Source: Ilumatobacteraceae bacterium (GTDB taxonomy: Bacteria; Actinomycetota; Acidimicrobiia; Acidimicrobiales; Ilumatobacteraceae). Taken from it: DNA of 64,000 bases. Where the stretch lies: NCBI GenBank assembly GCA_022843125.1, contig JALHOG010000004.1, positions 5,001-69,000 on the forward strand, in the 5' to 3' direction. The notes under the pieces were generated by a model that saw only the letters and a list, made by a program, of their open reading frames with translations, had not been told where the DNA came from and did no database searches. Each line of letters starts with the position of its first letter. The first letter of the stretch is position 1. Made by a program: the position numbers and the translations under genes. Positions 24,414 through 35,553 of this stretch are shown in pieces.

Positions 24414-26135
24414 TCAGCGCGGCGGGTCGACGGCGATGCGGAGTCGTGCCCCTGGAGGACGCACGCCCTGGTTGATGGTCGCGCCGAGCAGCATCCAGTC
24501 GTCCGCTCGCGCCACGTAGCGGCCCGTCGCGCCGACGATCATGACACCGGCCACCGCCGGGATCGACGCCACGAACTCGTCGCTGCCGGCACCCTCGATC
24601 TCGGCGAGTGCCCCGAACGGCGGCAGGCCGAGCATCCGGCGCTGGTCGCGCTCGGCGTCGACGATCCGGCCGGGATCGGCGAGCAGGGCCGCCTGCACGA
24701 CCTCGTGATGCGGCAGGAACGTCTGGAGCAGGAGTCGCCCTCCCCGCGCCCGCGGCCCGACCAGCCGTGCGGCACGCACGATCAACGCGAGCGTCTGCTC
24801 GGCCGCCCGGTACCGCGGAGCGAGCAGCTCGCGATCGAGGTCGAGGAACGCGACCGTGTCGGCTCGACCGACGCGGTGCAGCACGGCCTCGGTGCCGATG
24901 TAGACACCGGCGTCGGCGGGTCGCTCCGGGCCGGCCCCGGTGACCTCGACGACGGGTCGGCCCGCCGCCGCCTCCAACTCCTCACGCAGCCGGGTGACCC
25001 CCGGTCGCAGGTTCGCGAACCGGCCGGCCCCGCACTCCAGGCAGACCGGCGGGCGCCCCTGCTCGCAGCGCGGGCAGGCGAGCCGCTCGTCGTCGGTGAG
25101 GACGACCGCGGCGTCGCACCGCTCGCACCGGGTGATCGCCCGGCAGGCGCGGCATGCGAGGAGACGGGCGCGGCCCGGTGTGTTGGTCACGCAGACGACG
25201 ACCCGATCGTGATCGCGCAGGTGCTCGATCAGCTTCGATGTCACCGGTGATCGCTTCCACGGCTCGTCGTCGCTGCGGTCGATCACGTCGACGATCGGCC
25301 AGCCGGCGCGCTCGCGTTCGACCGGTGGTCGCACCAGTGGGCCGAACTCGAGCGCCGCGAGCGTCGGGCAGGGCGACACGAGTAGGACCGGTGCGCCGGC
25401 ACGGCGGCCCCGTTCGATCACGAGATCGCGCGCATGCCACGTGGGCGAGCCCTCGTCCTGCAGCGCGTCGTCGTGCTCGTCGATGACGACGACCGCAGCC
25501 AGACCTGGGCACGGAGCCCACGCACCGAGTCGGCTCCCGATGACGACGTCGACGCCCCCCGCCGCCGCCGCCCACTCGTTCGGCACGACGGCCACGGAGA
25601 GCCCCGCTCGGCGCAACGCCGCGCCGATCAACATCGCCTGATCGACAGCGGGTACGAGCACGAGCGTCGGGCCGAGAGCGACCGCGCTCATGATCGCGGG
25701 CTTCGGGTCGCTCGACGGCGGAAGACGCAACACGCCACCACCCCGTGCGAGGAGATCGGTCGACGCAGGCGACCTCGGCTCGACGACGCGACCGGTGCGC
25801 TGCGATGCAGGCACGAGCGCCACGGCCCGGTCGGGAGAGGCCGCACCCAGGAAGTGACGGCGCCGACCGGCCCAACGCACCGCCGCCCACTCGGTCAGTG
25901 CGAGCAGGTCGGCCGACGGGCCGACACCCGTGACCTTGGCGATCGGCTTGAGCGTGTCGGCGGGACGCGCATCGGATGGATCGATCTCGACGATCCACCC
26001 ACCGACTCGGCGCCCACTCAACTCGATCCGGACGACGGCGCCGAGCACCGCGGTCGGGGCCATCTCCTCCGGCACGACGTAGTCGAACGACTTGTCGAGC
26101 CCGGTGACATCGGGCAGTACCCGGGCGACGGTCAT
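24414..26135 (-). CDS. priA: primosomal protein N' (PriA), helicase-degenerate
   Basis: Replication-restart protein. The 573-residue protein keeps the N-terminal 3'-DNA-binding domain (RVLPDVTGLDKSFDYVVP) and the zinc-binding region with eight cysteines arranged as four CxxC-type pairs (about 325-370). The ATPase motifs are lost: where Walker A (GxTGSGKT) should be there is PSSDPKPAIM, and the DEAH box reads DEHD. Actinobacterial PriA proteins are known to be degenerate in this way. Starts at ATG 26135 after the metK terminator. Confidence 0.93.
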   Translation of the reverse strand: MTVARVLPDVTGLDKSFDYVVPEEMAPTAVLGAVVRIELSGRRVGGWIVEIDPSDARPADTLKPIAKVTGVGPSADLLALTEWAAVRWAGRRRHFLGAASPDRAVALVPASQRTGRVVEPRSPASTDLLARGGGVLRLPPSSDPKPAIMSAVALGPTLVLVPAVDQAMLIGAALRRAGLSVAVVPNEWAAAAGGVDVVIGSRLGAWAPCPGLAAVVVIDEHDDALQDEGSPTWHARDLVIERGRRAGAPVLLVSPCPTLAALEFGPLVRPPVERERAGWPIVDVIDRSDDEPWKRSPVTSKLIEHLRDHDRVVVCVTNTPGRARLLACRACRAITRCERCDAAVVLTDDERLACPRCEQGRPPVCLECGAGRFANLRPGVTRLREELEAAAGRPVVEVTGAGPERPADAGVYIGTEAVLHRVGRADTVAFLDLDRELLAPRYRAAEQTLALIVRAARLVGPRARGGRLLLQTFLPHHEVVQAALLADPGRIVDAERDQRRMLGLPPFGALAEIEGAGSDEFVASIPAVAGVMIVGATGRYVARADDWMLLGATINQGVRPPGARLRIAVDPPR

Positions 26136-26158
26136 ACGCCCACGAGTGTCGCACGCGA

Positions 26159-26190
26159 CGGCGCCCGGAGCCGTGGAGCCCCGGGCGCCG
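26159..26190 (-). terminator. hairpin after metK
   Basis: Perfect 10-base inverted repeat, arms 26159-26168 and 26181-26190 (CGGCGCCCGG / CCGGGCGCCG), with a 12-base loop. It starts 18 bases past the metK stop and ends 23 bases before priA. There is no T-tract, which is common for GC-rich actinobacterial terminators; termination is inferred from structure and position. Confidence 0.6.
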
Positions 26191-26208
26191 AATGATGCCG
26201 AACGAGAT

Positions 26209-27396
<1,188 letters not shown>

Positions 27397-27492
27397 GTTT
27401 GCATCCTTTACTTGGGTTCGTGCTGATTTCAGGCTGGGTTCGATGTTGATGTGCCGGAGGACGAGCCGGTAGCCACAGGCCCCGGCCGGGGA

Positions 27493-28695
27493 TCAGCCCG
27501 CAGCAGCGTGGCGGATCGCGACGATCTTGTCGAGCACTCCGGCGGCGATCGTACGTTTGTCGGCGAGGGGCAGGGTAATCGGTGGTTCGCCCCGCGTGAA
27601 CAGGGTCACGGCGTTCGTGTCATGTTGAAAGCCGGTCGCCGGCGCACTCACGTCATTGGCGACGATGAGGTCGAGCCGCTTGCGTTCGAGCTTCGACATG
27701 GCGTTCGCCGCCAGATCGTCGGTCTCGGCGGCGAAGCCGACGAGGACCTGTCCGGCGGGTTTGCGCTCACCGAGCGCAGCGAGGATGTCGGGCGTGGGCT
27801 CGAGTTCGATCTCGGGGATCCCGGCGTGCTTCTTGATCTTGCCGGCCGCGACCCGTACCGGTCGGAAATCGGCGACCGCTGCCGCCATCACGACGACGTC
27901 GGAGTCGGGTGCGATGCGTTCCATCGCTGCGTGCATCTGGTCGGCCGTCTCGACCCGGACCACCTCGACGCCGGCCGGTACGGGGCGTTCGACGGTGGAC
28001 ACGAGCGTCACCGAGGCGCCTCGTGCGGCTGCCTCTTCGGCGATCGCGTACCCCTGCTTGCCGGAACTGCGGTTGGCGATGACCCGCACCGCATCGATCG
28101 GCTCACGGGTACCGCCGGCGCTCACGACCATCGACAACCCGTCGAGGTCACGGGGCGCGAACTCGCGGACGACTGCGGCAACGATCGCCGCAGGGTCGGC
28201 GAGGCGTCCCGTTCCGACATCGCCACCGGCCAGCCTCCCGGACTCGGGCTCGACGATGCGAACCCCGCGAGCGCGGAGCACGGCGATGTTCTCGACAACC
28301 GCCGGGTGCTCCCACATCTCGGTGTGCATCGCAGGGCAGATCATGACGGGCGCTCGCGTGGCGATCAGCACGTTGGTGAGCAGGTCGGTCGACAACCCCA
28401 TCCGGTACGCAGCGATGATCCTTGCGGTGGCAGGTGCAACCAGGATGAGATCAGCCGCCTGGCCGATCTCGGTGTGCGGGATCGGCGTCGCCGGGTCGTC
28501 CCACAGGCGGGTACGCACCGGCTCGCTCGCAAGCGCAGACAATGTCGTGGGCCCGAGGAAACGAGCTGCACCTTCGGTCATGACCGGCACCACGTGGGCA
28601 CCCGCGTCGACGAGGCGGCGGCTGATCTCGACGGCCTTGTAGGCGGCGATCCCCCCGGTGACGCCGAGGACGATCCGCTTGCCGGCGAGGGTCAC
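27493..28695 (-). CDS. coaBC: bifunctional phosphopantothenoylcysteine decarboxylase/synthetase
   Basis: Two steps of coenzyme A synthesis. The N-terminal flavoprotein CoaC domain (about 1-190) has GVTGGIAAYKAVEISRRL, PHTEI (active-site His) and PAMHTEMW. The C-terminal CoaB domain has SAGGTREPIDAVRVIANRSSGKQG and KIKK. Total 400 residues, normal for the fused enzyme. GTG 28695 lies 3 bases beyond the rpoZ stop, in the conserved rpoZ-coaBC-metK order. Confidence 0.97.
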   Translation of the reverse strand: MTLAGKRIVLGVTGGIAAYKAVEISRRLVDAGAHVVPVMTEGAARFLGPTTLSALASEPVRTRLWDDPATPIPHTEIGQAADLILVAPATARIIAAYRMGLSTDLLTNVLIATRAPVMICPAMHTEMWEHPAVVENIAVLRARGVRIVEPESGRLAGGDVGTGRLADPAAIVAAVVREFAPRDLDGLSMVVSAGGTREPIDAVRVIANRSSGKQGYAIAEEAAARGASVTLVSTVERPVPAGVEVVRVETADQMHAAMERIAPDSDVVVMAAAVADFRPVRVAAGKIKKHAGIPEIELEPTPDILAALGERKPAGQVLVGFAAETDDLAANAMSKLERKRLDLIVANDVSAPATGFQHDTNAVTLFTRGEPPITLPLADKRTIAAGVLDKIVAIRHAAAG

Positions 28696-28698
28696 GGA

Positions 28699-29004
28699 TT
28701 ACTCGGTGAGTTCGGCGTCGCCCGCCGGCAGGTCGAGCACGGCCTCGGCAGCCTCGTCCGGCAGGTCGGTCTTCACGATCTTGCCCACGGAGATCTCCTC
28801 GAACGCGATGCTGAGCGGCTTGCGGGCCGTCGACGACACCTGCGGCGGGATCATGTGCCCGAGCCCGTCGCCCAGCTGGTTGAAGTACGAGTTGATGTTG
28901 CGCGCCCGGCGAGCAGCAAGGGTGACCAGGCTGAACTTGGACTCGGCGCGGTCGAGCAGGCCTTCGATCGCCGGCTTCATCATCGTGTCGTGCGTCTGGG
29001 CCAT
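28699..29004 (-). CDS. rpoZ: RNA polymerase omega subunit
   Basis: Chaperones the beta' subunit of RNA polymerase. The 101-residue protein has the family core LLDRAESKFSLVTLAARRARNINSYFNQLG and the KPLSIAFEEISVGKI segment, with a short acidic C-terminal tail. ATG 29004 follows an AGGAG site by 8 bases. It appears to have its own promoter in the 92-base gap behind gmk. Confidence 0.96.
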   Translation of the reverse strand: MAQTHDTMMKPAIEGLLDRAESKFSLVTLAARRARNINSYFNQLGDGLGHMIPPQVSSTARKPLSIAFEEISVGKIVKTDLPDEAAEAVLDLPAGDAELTE

Positions 29005-29079
29005 GTGGCGGCTCCTGTGGTTCGTTGAGGATGTGCGATACGGAACAGCCGAGTGACCCGGCCGGAACGCAGCCGGAGC

Positions 29080-29085
29080 AGTGTA
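29080..29085 (-). promoter_or_regulatory. putative rpoZ -10 box
   Basis: TACACT on the minus strand (plus AGTGTA), about 75 bases upstream of rpoZ, in the gap between gmk and rpoZ. A -35 with good match is not obvious at 17 bases. With a start site near 29073 the 5' UTR would be about 70 bases and include the AGGAG site. Confidence 0.35.
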
Positions 29086-29096
29086 GCGGCGGGCGC

Positions 29097-29687
29097 CTAC
29101 GACCGTTCGGACCGGCCTCGGCGCCGCTCGGTGTCGATGATGTCGAGCATCTCGTCGAGCGTGCGATCGAGCTCGTCGTTGACGACCACATGGTCGGCCT
29201 GCTCGACACCGATCGGTTCCTCGAGCTCTGCCTTGCGCAGCCGGGCCAGCACCTTGTCGCCCGGATCCCCGCGACCGCGCAGCCGCCGCTCCTGCTCCTC
29301 GCGAGACGGCGGGAGGACGAAAATGAGGACGGCCTCTGGATACTGCTTCTTCACCTGCTGGGCGCCGTCGAGCTCGATCTCGAGCACGATGTCGGGGGCG
29401 TCCGGGTCACCCAGGCGTTGTGGGCGGGGCGTGCCGTAGTAGTTCCCGAGGAACTCGGTCCACTCCAGAAAGCCGCCCTCGGCCTCGTGCCGCTCGAACT
29501 CGGCGGGTGTGGTGAACACGTACGCATCTTCGCGCTCGGTCGGCCGCCGCTCCCGGGTGGTCCACGAGCGGCTCAACCACAATCGGGGATCGCGCTCGAC
29601 GAGGGCATCGACGATGGTGCCCTTGCCGACGCCTCCCGGACCGGAGACGACGATGATCAGTCGCTGGGAACGTGCATCGGTGGTCAT
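29097..29687 (-). CDS. gmk: guanylate kinase
   Basis: Phosphorylates GMP to GDP. The 196-residue protein has the P-loop VVSGPGGVGKGTIVDAL (about 12-28), SRSWTTRERRPTEREDAYVF (GMP binding) and the lid RLRGRGDPGDKVLARL. Start ATG 29687. The neighbourhood mihF-gmk-rpoZ is a strongly conserved actinobacterial order. Confidence 0.97.
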   Translation of the reverse strand: MTTDARSQRLIIVVSGPGGVGKGTIVDALVERDPRLWLSRSWTTRERRPTEREDAYVFTTPAEFERHEAEGGFLEWTEFLGNYYGTPRPQRLGDPDAPDIVLEIELDGAQQVKKQYPEAVLIFVLPPSREEQERRLRGRGDPGDKVLARLRKAELEEPIGVEQADHVVVNDELDRTLDEMLDIIDTERRRGRSERS

Positions 29688-29731
29688 GCGCCGTGTTCTG
29701 TATCGGAGTGCGGAACGCGCTCAGCCGGCGC

Positions 29732-29749
29732 CGGTGGCAGAAGCCACCG
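29732..29749 (-). terminator. stem-loop between mihF and gmk
   Basis: Perfect 7-base stem (29732-29738 with 29743-29749, CGGTGGC / GCCACCG) around a 4-base loop, about 41 bases after the mihF stop and 36 before gmk. No T-run follows. It may attenuate or end transcription of the pyr-mihF unit, or be an RNA-processing site. Confidence 0.4.
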
Positions 29750-29789
29750 AACCGACGACGTCGCTGTTTGCCTGCGCCGAAGCGGAGGC

Positions 29790-30101
29790 TCAGGATCCGA
29801 GTTGGTCGAGCAGGGACAAGCGCTGCTGGGCGCCGAGACCCTGGACGCGGCGGTTGTCGGCGATACCGACCTCCTCCATCACGCGCCGTGCCTTCACCTT
29901 GCCCACACCGGGCAGGGATTCCAGCATCGAGACCACCTTCAGCTTCCCGACGTTGGGATCGGTCGAGTCGAGCGCCTCTTTCAGGGTCAGGGACCCCATC
30001 TTGAGACGAGCCTTGATGTCGGCTCGCGCTGCGCGCGCCTCGGCGGCCTTCGCAAGGGCCGCGGCCCGCTGCTCAGGAGTCAACTGAGGAGGTGTTGCCA
30101 T
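29790..30101 (-). CDS. mihF: integration host factor, actinobacterial type
   Basis: Nucleoid-associated DNA-bending protein specific to Actinobacteria (MihF/sIHF). The 103-residue protein has the basic N-terminal helix with RADIKARLKMGSLTLKEAL and the helix-hairpin-helix motif MLESLPGVGKVKARRVMEE that contacts DNA. Length is normal. The ATG lies 4 bases after the pyrD stop; pyrF, usual at this position in mycobacteria, is missing. Confidence 0.95.
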   Translation of the reverse strand: MATPPQLTPEQRAAALAKAAEARAARADIKARLKMGSLTLKEALDSTDPNVGKLKVVSMLESLPGVGKVKARRVMEEVGIADNRRVQGLGAQQRLSLLDQLGS

Positions 30102-30105
30102 GCCG

Positions 30106-31059
30106 TCAAACTACACCGCTGAGATCAACAAGGCAGCGCATACCCCGATCGGCGGCGAAGCGGGTCAGTTCTGACGTGATCCGGGAACACGCAGCAGGCT
30201 CGGCGAACTGCGCCGTGCCGACCTGGACCGCGTTCGCTCCGACCGCCATCAGTTCGGCTGCATCCCAGCCGGTCGCCACCCCGCCGACCCCGACGATCGG
30301 CAGGTCGGGCAGGGCCCGCCGGACGTCGTGGACGGCACGGACGGCGATCGGGTGGATCGCCCGGCCCGAGAGGCCGCCGCCACCGGCGCCGAGCACGGGC
30401 CGCAACGTGTCGGGGTCGAGCACCATCCCGAGCATCGTGTTGATGAGGGTCACCGCCTCGGCGCCGGCGGCGTGCACGGCTTCGGCGACCCCGACGATGC
30501 GATCGGTGTTCGCGCTCAGCTTGGCCCAGCGCGGCCGGCGCGCACCGGCGGTGGCCTCGACGACAGCGGCAGAGAGTTCTGCGTCATGGGCGAAGATCGC
30601 ACCGCGACCCTCGAGGTTCGGGCACGACAGGTTGACCTCGACGGCGACCACCTCGGCGGGGGCATCAGCGAGCGCGTCGGCGGCCGCACGGTAGTCGTCG
30701 ACCGAACGTCCCCAGATGCTCGCCACGATCGTCGCCCCGGTGTCGATGAGCGCAGGGAGGTGATCGGTGAGCCACCGATCGACACCCGGACCCTGCAACC
30801 CGACCGCATTGACCATCCCGAGCGGGGCGGCATGCACACGTGGCGCCGGATTGCCCGGCCACTCGTACGCTGCGATCGACTTGGTCACCACGGCACCGAG
30901 TTCGGCGAGATCGAGGTAGGGCGCCAGTTCGCTGCCGTAGCCCGCCGTCCCGGAGGCGGTCATGATCGGGCTGCGCAGCTCGACCGAACCGATCTGGACA
31001 CGCGTGTCGACGGATCCACCGGTGCCGGGCACCGGCGTTGCACCCCGACGACGCCCCAC
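30106..31059 (-). CDS. pyrD: dihydroorotate dehydrogenase, class 1B-like
   Basis: Oxidises dihydroorotate to orotate with FMN. The VEVNLSCPN motif gives the catalytic cysteine of class 1 enzymes; class 2 enzymes use serine and have a membrane-binding extension, absent here. GVGGVATGWDAAELMAVGANAVQVGTA forms the FMN phosphate site. Class 1B normally needs the electron-transfer partner PyrK, which is not in this window. The first start is GTG 31059, 3 bases after the carB stop; a second GTG lies nine codons later. Confidence 0.92.
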   Translation of the reverse strand: MGRRRGATPVPGTGGSVDTRVQIGSVELRSPIMTASGTAGYGSELAPYLDLAELGAVVTKSIAAYEWPGNPAPRVHAAPLGMVNAVGLQGPGVDRWLTDHLPALIDTGATIVASIWGRSVDDYRAAADALADAPAEVVAVEVNLSCPNLEGRGAIFAHDAELSAAVVEATAGARRPRWAKLSANTDRIVGVAEAVHAAGAEAVTLINTMLGMVLDPDTLRPVLGAGGGGLSGRAIHPIAVRAVHDVRRALPDLPIVGVGGVATGWDAAELMAVGANAVQVGTAQFAEPAACSRITSELTRFAADRGMRCLVDLSGVV

Positions 31060-31062
31060 CGG

Positions 31063-34000
31063 TCAGTCCCCCGAACGCCTGGAGCCGGGTACCAGGTGTT
31101 CACGGGCGTGGTACTCCTGGAGGCTGCGAACCGGGAGCTCGGCCGGCGACTCGCCCAAACCCTGGGCCGCGGCGAGTGCCGCACTGACCGTGGTGACACA
31201 GCTCACGCGGTGAAGGCTGGCCGCCTTGCGGATGTGCTCACCGTCGCTGCGGCCGACCGAACCCCGAGGCGTGTTGACGACGAAGACGATCGTGCCGTCG
31301 GCGATCAGGTCGACGGCGGTGCGCCCACCACCCGAGCCGTCAGCCATGTCCTGCACCTTGCCGAGTACCTGATCGACCTCGACACCGAAGCTGGCGAGGT
31401 ACTCGGCGGTGCCCTTCGTCGCCACCAATCCGAGACCGCGGTCGCGCATCCGCTTGGCGACCACGAGACCGGCGGGCTTGTCGTGGTCGTTCAGGGAGAG
31501 GAACACGGTCCCCTCGGTGGGCAGCGCGTTGCCGGCTGCGAGCTCGGCCTTGAAGAAGGCGCGCCCGAACGTGGTGTCGATGCCCATCACCTCGCCGGTC
31601 GAGCGCATCTCGGGGCCGAGCGCAGGGTCGACCTCGGGAAACCGGTTGAACGGCAGCACCGCCTCCTTGACCGCGACGTGATCCTCGACGGGTTCGCGCA
31701 GTAGGCCTTCCTCGCGCAGCTCCTGCAACGTGGCGCCCAGCATGACCCTCGTCGCGATCTTGGCGAGCGGGATGCCCTTCGCCTTGGCGACGAAGGGCAC
31801 GGTGCGGCTCGCTCGCGGGTTGGCCTCGATCACGTAGACCGTGGTGTTCACCACCGCGAACTGCACGTTGATCAGGCCGCTGACATCGAGCCGGTGCGCG
31901 ATCGCCTCGGTGTACGCCGTGATCACCTCGACCACCCAGTCGGGCAGCGTCTGCGGCGGGATCGCGCACGCCGAGTCACCCGAGTGCACGCCAGCCTCCT
32001 CGACATGCTCCATGACGCCGCCGATCAGGACCTCTCCAGTCGCATCACGGATGGCGTCGACGTCAACTTCGATCGCGCTCGCGAGGAAGCGGTCGATCAG
32101 GACCGGCCGCTCGGCGGAGAGGCCACCCTCCTTGCCGAGGCTGCCGAAGCCCGACAGCTCATCCATCGCCCTCGCGAGGTGGTTGCGGTCGTGGACGATC
32201 TGCATCGCCCGACCGCCGAGCACGTAGCTCGGCCGCACGAGCACCGGAAACCCGATGCGGTCGGTGATCTCGAGCGCCTCCTCCAGGTCGACGGCGGTCC
32301 CGCCGGGCGGCTGCGGGATGTTCAGCTCGGTGCAGAGCTGGTTCCACTTCTTGCGATCCTCGGCGTCGTCGATCGACTGCGGCGACGTACCAGCCACGAG
32401 CTCGGCGGGGATCTCACCCGAGAGCTTCAGCGGGGTCTGCCCGCCCAGCGACACGATCACCCGGTACGGCTGCTCGACGGCGATGACGTTGAGCACGTCC
32501 TCCTTGGTGAGCGGCTCGAAATAGAGGCGGTCGCTGGTGTCGTAATCGGTCGACACGGTCTCGGGGTTGCAGTTGACCATGATCGTCTCGTAGCCGGCCT
32601 CGCGCAGCGCGAAGCTGGCGTGGACGCAGCAGTAGTCGAACTCGATGCCCTGACCGATCCGGTTGGGGCCCGACCCGAGGATCACGACCTTTCGCCGGTC
32701 GCTGGCGCGCACCTCGCTCTCGTCCTCGTACGTGGAGTAGTGGTACGGCGTCTCCGCGGCGAACTCGGCGGAACAGGTGTCGACGGTCTTGTAGGTGGGG
32801 AGCACGCCTGCGGCCTCGCGGGCTGCTCTGACGTCGGCCTCTGCCACGCTCCAGAGGTGGGCGAGCTGCCCGTCGGAGAAGCCGAGGCGCTTGGCACGCC
32901 GCCACGCTCGGGCGGTCATGCCGTCGAAGCCGACGACGGCCAGCTCGGCCTGCTCCTCGGTGATGATCGACATCTGGTCGAGGAACCACGGGTCGATGCG
33001 CGAGTGGGCGTGGATCGTCTCGATCGGGACGGCTCGCCGTAGCAGCTCGCCGACGAGGAAGATGCGTTCGGGGGTGCCGCGTTCGACCGCTTCGAGCAGG
33101 TCGTCGTCGCTCTGTGCCAGGTACTGGGCGGCGGCCGGGTCGCAGTTCAGCCCGAGGCGGCCCTGCTCGAGCGAACGAAGGCCCTTCTGCAGCGACTCCG
33201 GGAAGGTGCGCCCGATCGACATCGCCTCGCCGACCGATTGCATCTGGGTGCCGAGGATGCCGGTGGTGCCCGGGAGCTTCTCGAATGCCCAGCGCGGGAT
33301 CTTGGTGACGACGTAGTCGATCGTCGGCTCGAAACTGGCCGGCGTCGACGAGGTCGCTGTCGCCGTGATGTCGTTGGGGATCTCGTCGAGCGTGTAGCCG
33401 ACGGCGAGCTTGGCGGCGATCTTGGCGATCGGGAAGCCGGTCGCCTTCGACGCCAGCGCCGAGCTGCGCGACACGCGCGGGTTCATCTCGATGACGACCT
33501 GACGGCCGGTCTCCGGGTCGACGGCGAACTGGACGTTCGAGCCGCCTGTCTCGACCCCGACCCGACGGATGCACGCGATCGCCGCATCGCGCATCTGCTG
33601 GTACTCCACGTCGGTGAGCGTCTGCTGCGGCGCGACGGTGATCGAGTCGCCCGTGTGGACGCCCATCGGATCGACGTTCTCGATCGAGCAGATGATCACG
33701 CAGTTGTCGGCACGATCGCGCATGACCTCGAGCTCGTACTCCTTCCAGCCGGCGATCGACTCCTCGATCAGGATCTCGCTGATCGGGCTCGCCGACAGCC
33801 CGTTCGCGGCGATGCGCTCGAACTCCTCGGGTGTGCTCGCGATGCCGGTGCCCCGACCGCCGAGGATGTACGCCGGCCGGATGATCACCGGCAGGCCGAT
33901 CTCGTCCATCACGACGCGCGCCTGGGCCACGTCGTGAGCGATGCCCGACCGCGGCACATCGAGCCCGATCTCGATCATCGCCTCCTTGAACTTCCAGCGG

Positions 34001-34386
34001 TCCTCGGCGGTGGCGATCGCCTCGGCATTGGCGCCGATCATCTCCGGCGTGCCGGGTACGCCGATCAGGCCGCGCTCGAACAGCTCCATCGCCGTGTTGA
34101 GACCGGTCTGCCCACCGAGGGTCGGCAGCACGGCGTCGGGTCGTTCGCGCTCGATGATCGAGGCGACGACCTCCCAGGTGATCGGCTCGACGTAGGTGGC
34201 GTCGGCGAAGTCGGGATCGGTCATGATCGTCGCCGGGTTCGAGTTGACGAGGATGACGCGGTAGCCCTCCTCGCGCAGCACACGGCACGCCTGGGTGCCC
34301 GAGTAATCGAACTCGCAGGCCTGGCCGATCACGATCGGGCCGGAGCCGATGATCAGGATCGAGTGGAGATCGTCGCGGCGCGGCAT
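31063..34386 (-). CDS. carB: carbamoyl-phosphate synthase large subunit
   Basis: Makes carbamoyl phosphate from bicarbonate, ATP and ammonia delivered by CarA, feeding both arginine and pyrimidine synthesis. The 1107-residue protein has two homologous ATP-grasp halves, the first starting [21 protein letters not shown] and the second [21 protein letters not shown], and a C-terminal MGS-type regulatory domain (about 960-1090). The ATG overlaps the carA stop by one base (TGATG); longer upstream frames run inside carA. Confidence 0.98.
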   Translation of the reverse strand: MPRRDDLHSILIIGSGPIVIGQACEFDYSGTQACRVLREEGYRVILVNSNPATIMTDPDFADATYVEPITWEVVASIIERERPDAVLPTLGGQTGLNTAMELFERGLIGVPGTPEMIGANAEAIATAEDRWKFKEAMIEIGLDVPRSGIAHDVAQARVVMDEIGLPVIIRPAYILGGRGTGIASTPEEFERIAANGLSASPISEILIEESIAGWKEYELEVMRDRADNCVIICSIENVDPMGVHTGDSITVAPQQTLTDVEYQQMRDAAIACIRRVGVETGGSNVQFAVDPETGRQVVIEMNPRVSRSSALASKATGFPIAKIAAKLAVGYTLDEIPNDITATATSSTPASFEPTIDYVVTKIPRWAFEKLPGTTGILGTQMQSVGEAMSIGRTFPESLQKGLRSLEQGRLGLNCDPAAAQYLAQSDDDLLEAVERGTPERIFLVGELLRRAVPIETIHAHSRIDPWFLDQMSIITEEQAELAVVGFDGMTARAWRRAKRLGFSDGQLAHLWSVAEADVRAAREAAGVLPTYKTVDTCSAEFAAETPYHYSTYEDESEVRASDRRKVVILGSGPNRIGQGIEFDYCCVHASFALREAGYETIMVNCNPETVSTDYDTSDRLYFEPLTKEDVLNVIAVEQPYRVIVSLGGQTPLKLSGEIPAELVAGTSPQSIDDAEDRKKWNQLCTELNIPQPPGGTAVDLEEALEITDRIGFPVLVRPSYVLGGRAMQIVHDRNHLARAMDELSGFGSLGKEGGLSAERPVLIDRFLASAIEVDVDAIRDATGEVLIGGVMEHVEEAGVHSGDSACAIPPQTLPDWVVEVITAYTEAIAHRLDVSGLINVQFAVVNTTVYVIEANPRASRTVPFVAKAKGIPLAKIATRVMLGATLQELREEGLLREPVEDHVAVKEAVLPFNRFPEVDPALGPEMRSTGEVMGIDTTFGRAFFKAELAAGNALPTEGTVFLSLNDHDKPAGLVVAKRMRDRGLGLVATKGTAEYLASFGVEVDQVLGKVQDMADGSGGGRTAVDLIADGTIVFVVNTPRGSVGRSDGEHIRKAASLHRVSCVTTVSAALAAAQGLGESPAELPVRSLQEYHAREHLVPGSRRSGD

Positions 34387-35489
34387 CAGGCGCTCACCTT
34401 TCCGGACATCAGGGCGTCGAACTGGGCGAACAGGTACTGGCTGTCGTGGGGTCCTGGGCCGGCTTCGGGGTGGTGCTGGACGCTGAAGCACCGCTCCCCC
34501 ACCACCTCCAGCCCCTCGCACACCCCGTCGTTGAGGTTGACGTGGGTCATCCGCACCTGCTTGCCGAGACCGGCGAACGAGTCGGGGTCGACGGCGAAAT
34601 TGTGGTTCTGGCTGGTGATCTCGATCCGGTCGGTGTGGAGGTTCTTGACCGGGTGGTTCGCACCGTGATGACCGAACGGCAGCTTGATCGTGCCGGCGCC
34701 GAGGGCGAGTCCGGTGAGCTGGTGGCCGAGGCAGATCCCGAAGACCGGGACGGTGCCGATCAGGTGGGCGATCTGGTCGGCGGCGGAGCGCACCATCGCT
34801 GGATCACCGGGGCCGTTCGAGAGGAACACGCCGTCGGGATCGCGTGCGAGCACGTCGGCAGCAGAGGTGCCGGCGGGCACGACCTCGACCCGGCCGAGCG
34901 TCGAGAGGTGGCGCAGGATCGTGGTCTTGATCCCGAAGTCGTAGGCGACGATGAGTCGGTCGCTGCGCTCGCTCTCGACGACGTACGACGTCGGCGTGGT
35001 GACCTGGGCGACCAGGTCGACGCCGTCGGTGCCCGGCTCGGCCCTGGCAGCCGCGAGGAGCGCGCCCTCACTCGCGGTGCCGAACGCTCCGGGGAGCGCG
35101 CCGGCGTCGCGGATGAGGCGAGTGAGCCTGCGGGTGTCGATCCCTGCGATGCCGGGGATCCCGCGTCGACGCAGCAGCGCCTCCAGGTGCCCTTCGGCGC
35201 GGTAGTTGCTGTGTCGGCGGGCGAGATCACGCACGATCACGCCGCGGCAGAACGCAGCCCGCGATTCGTCGTCGTGGTCGTTGACGCCGTAGTTGCCGAT
35301 GTGGGGGTAGGTGAACGTGATGATCTGCCCGGCGTAGCTCGGGTCGGTGATGATCTCCTGGTAGCCCGACATGGCGGTGTTGAACACCACCTCACCGGTG
35401 GCGATGCCGGCGGCCGGCTCTGCGCCGATCGACTCACCTTCGAACACGCTGCCATCGGCCAGCACCAGCTGCGCTTCCCGAATCGTCAC
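34386..35489 (-). CDS. carA: carbamoyl-phosphate synthase small subunit
   Basis: Glutamine amidotransferase subunit supplying ammonia to CarB. The 367-residue protein has an N-terminal domain with [20 protein letters not shown] and a class I glutaminase domain with [10 protein letters not shown] (nucleophile Cys) and [16 protein letters not shown] (His and Glu). I chose GTG 35489, preceded by AAGGTGG at 7 bases; the alternative ATG 35519 would place the ARG boxes inside the coding sequence. Confidence 0.95.
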   Translation of the reverse strand: MTIREAQLVLADGSVFEGESIGAEPAAGIATGEVVFNTAMSGYQEIITDPSYAGQIITFTYPHIGNYGVNDHDDESRAAFCRGVIVRDLARRHSNYRAEGHLEALLRRRGIPGIAGIDTRRLTRLIRDAGALPGAFGTASEGALLAAARAEPGTDGVDLVAQVTTPTSYVVESERSDRLIVAYDFGIKTTILRHLSTLGRVEVVPAGTSAADVLARDPDGVFLSNGPGDPAMVRSAADQIAHLIGTVPVFGICLGHQLTGLALGAGTIKLPFGHHGANHPVKNLHTDRIEITSQNHNFAVDPDSFAGLGKQVRMTHVNLNDGVCEGLEVVGERCFSVQHHPEAGPGPHDSQYLFAQFDALMSGKVSA

Positions 35490-35504
35490 GCCATCCCCAC
35501 CTTC

Positions 35505-35538
35505 TGCATGATCATGCATCCAATCGTATCAGTATTCA
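35505..35538 (-). promoter_or_regulatory. tandem ARG boxes upstream of carA
   Basis: Two 14-base elements, 35505-35518 (TGCAT-GATC-ATGCA, a perfect palindrome) and 35525-35538 (CGTAT-CAGT-ATTCA), separated by 6 bases, exactly the spacing of the pair over the argC promoter. They lie between the pyrC stop and the carA start. A possible minus-strand -10 TACGAT (plus 35523-35528) sits between and within the boxes, giving a short leader with a ribosome-binding site. ArgR control of carAB is known in other bacteria; here it is inferred. Confidence 0.7.
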
Positions 35539-35553
35539 TCGTGCGTCGTGAGG

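Noticed and set aside
27397..27492. SAM riboswitch before metK
   Set aside because: The 96-base gap is short and shows neither the SAM-I nor another SAM-aptamer pattern that I can recognise.
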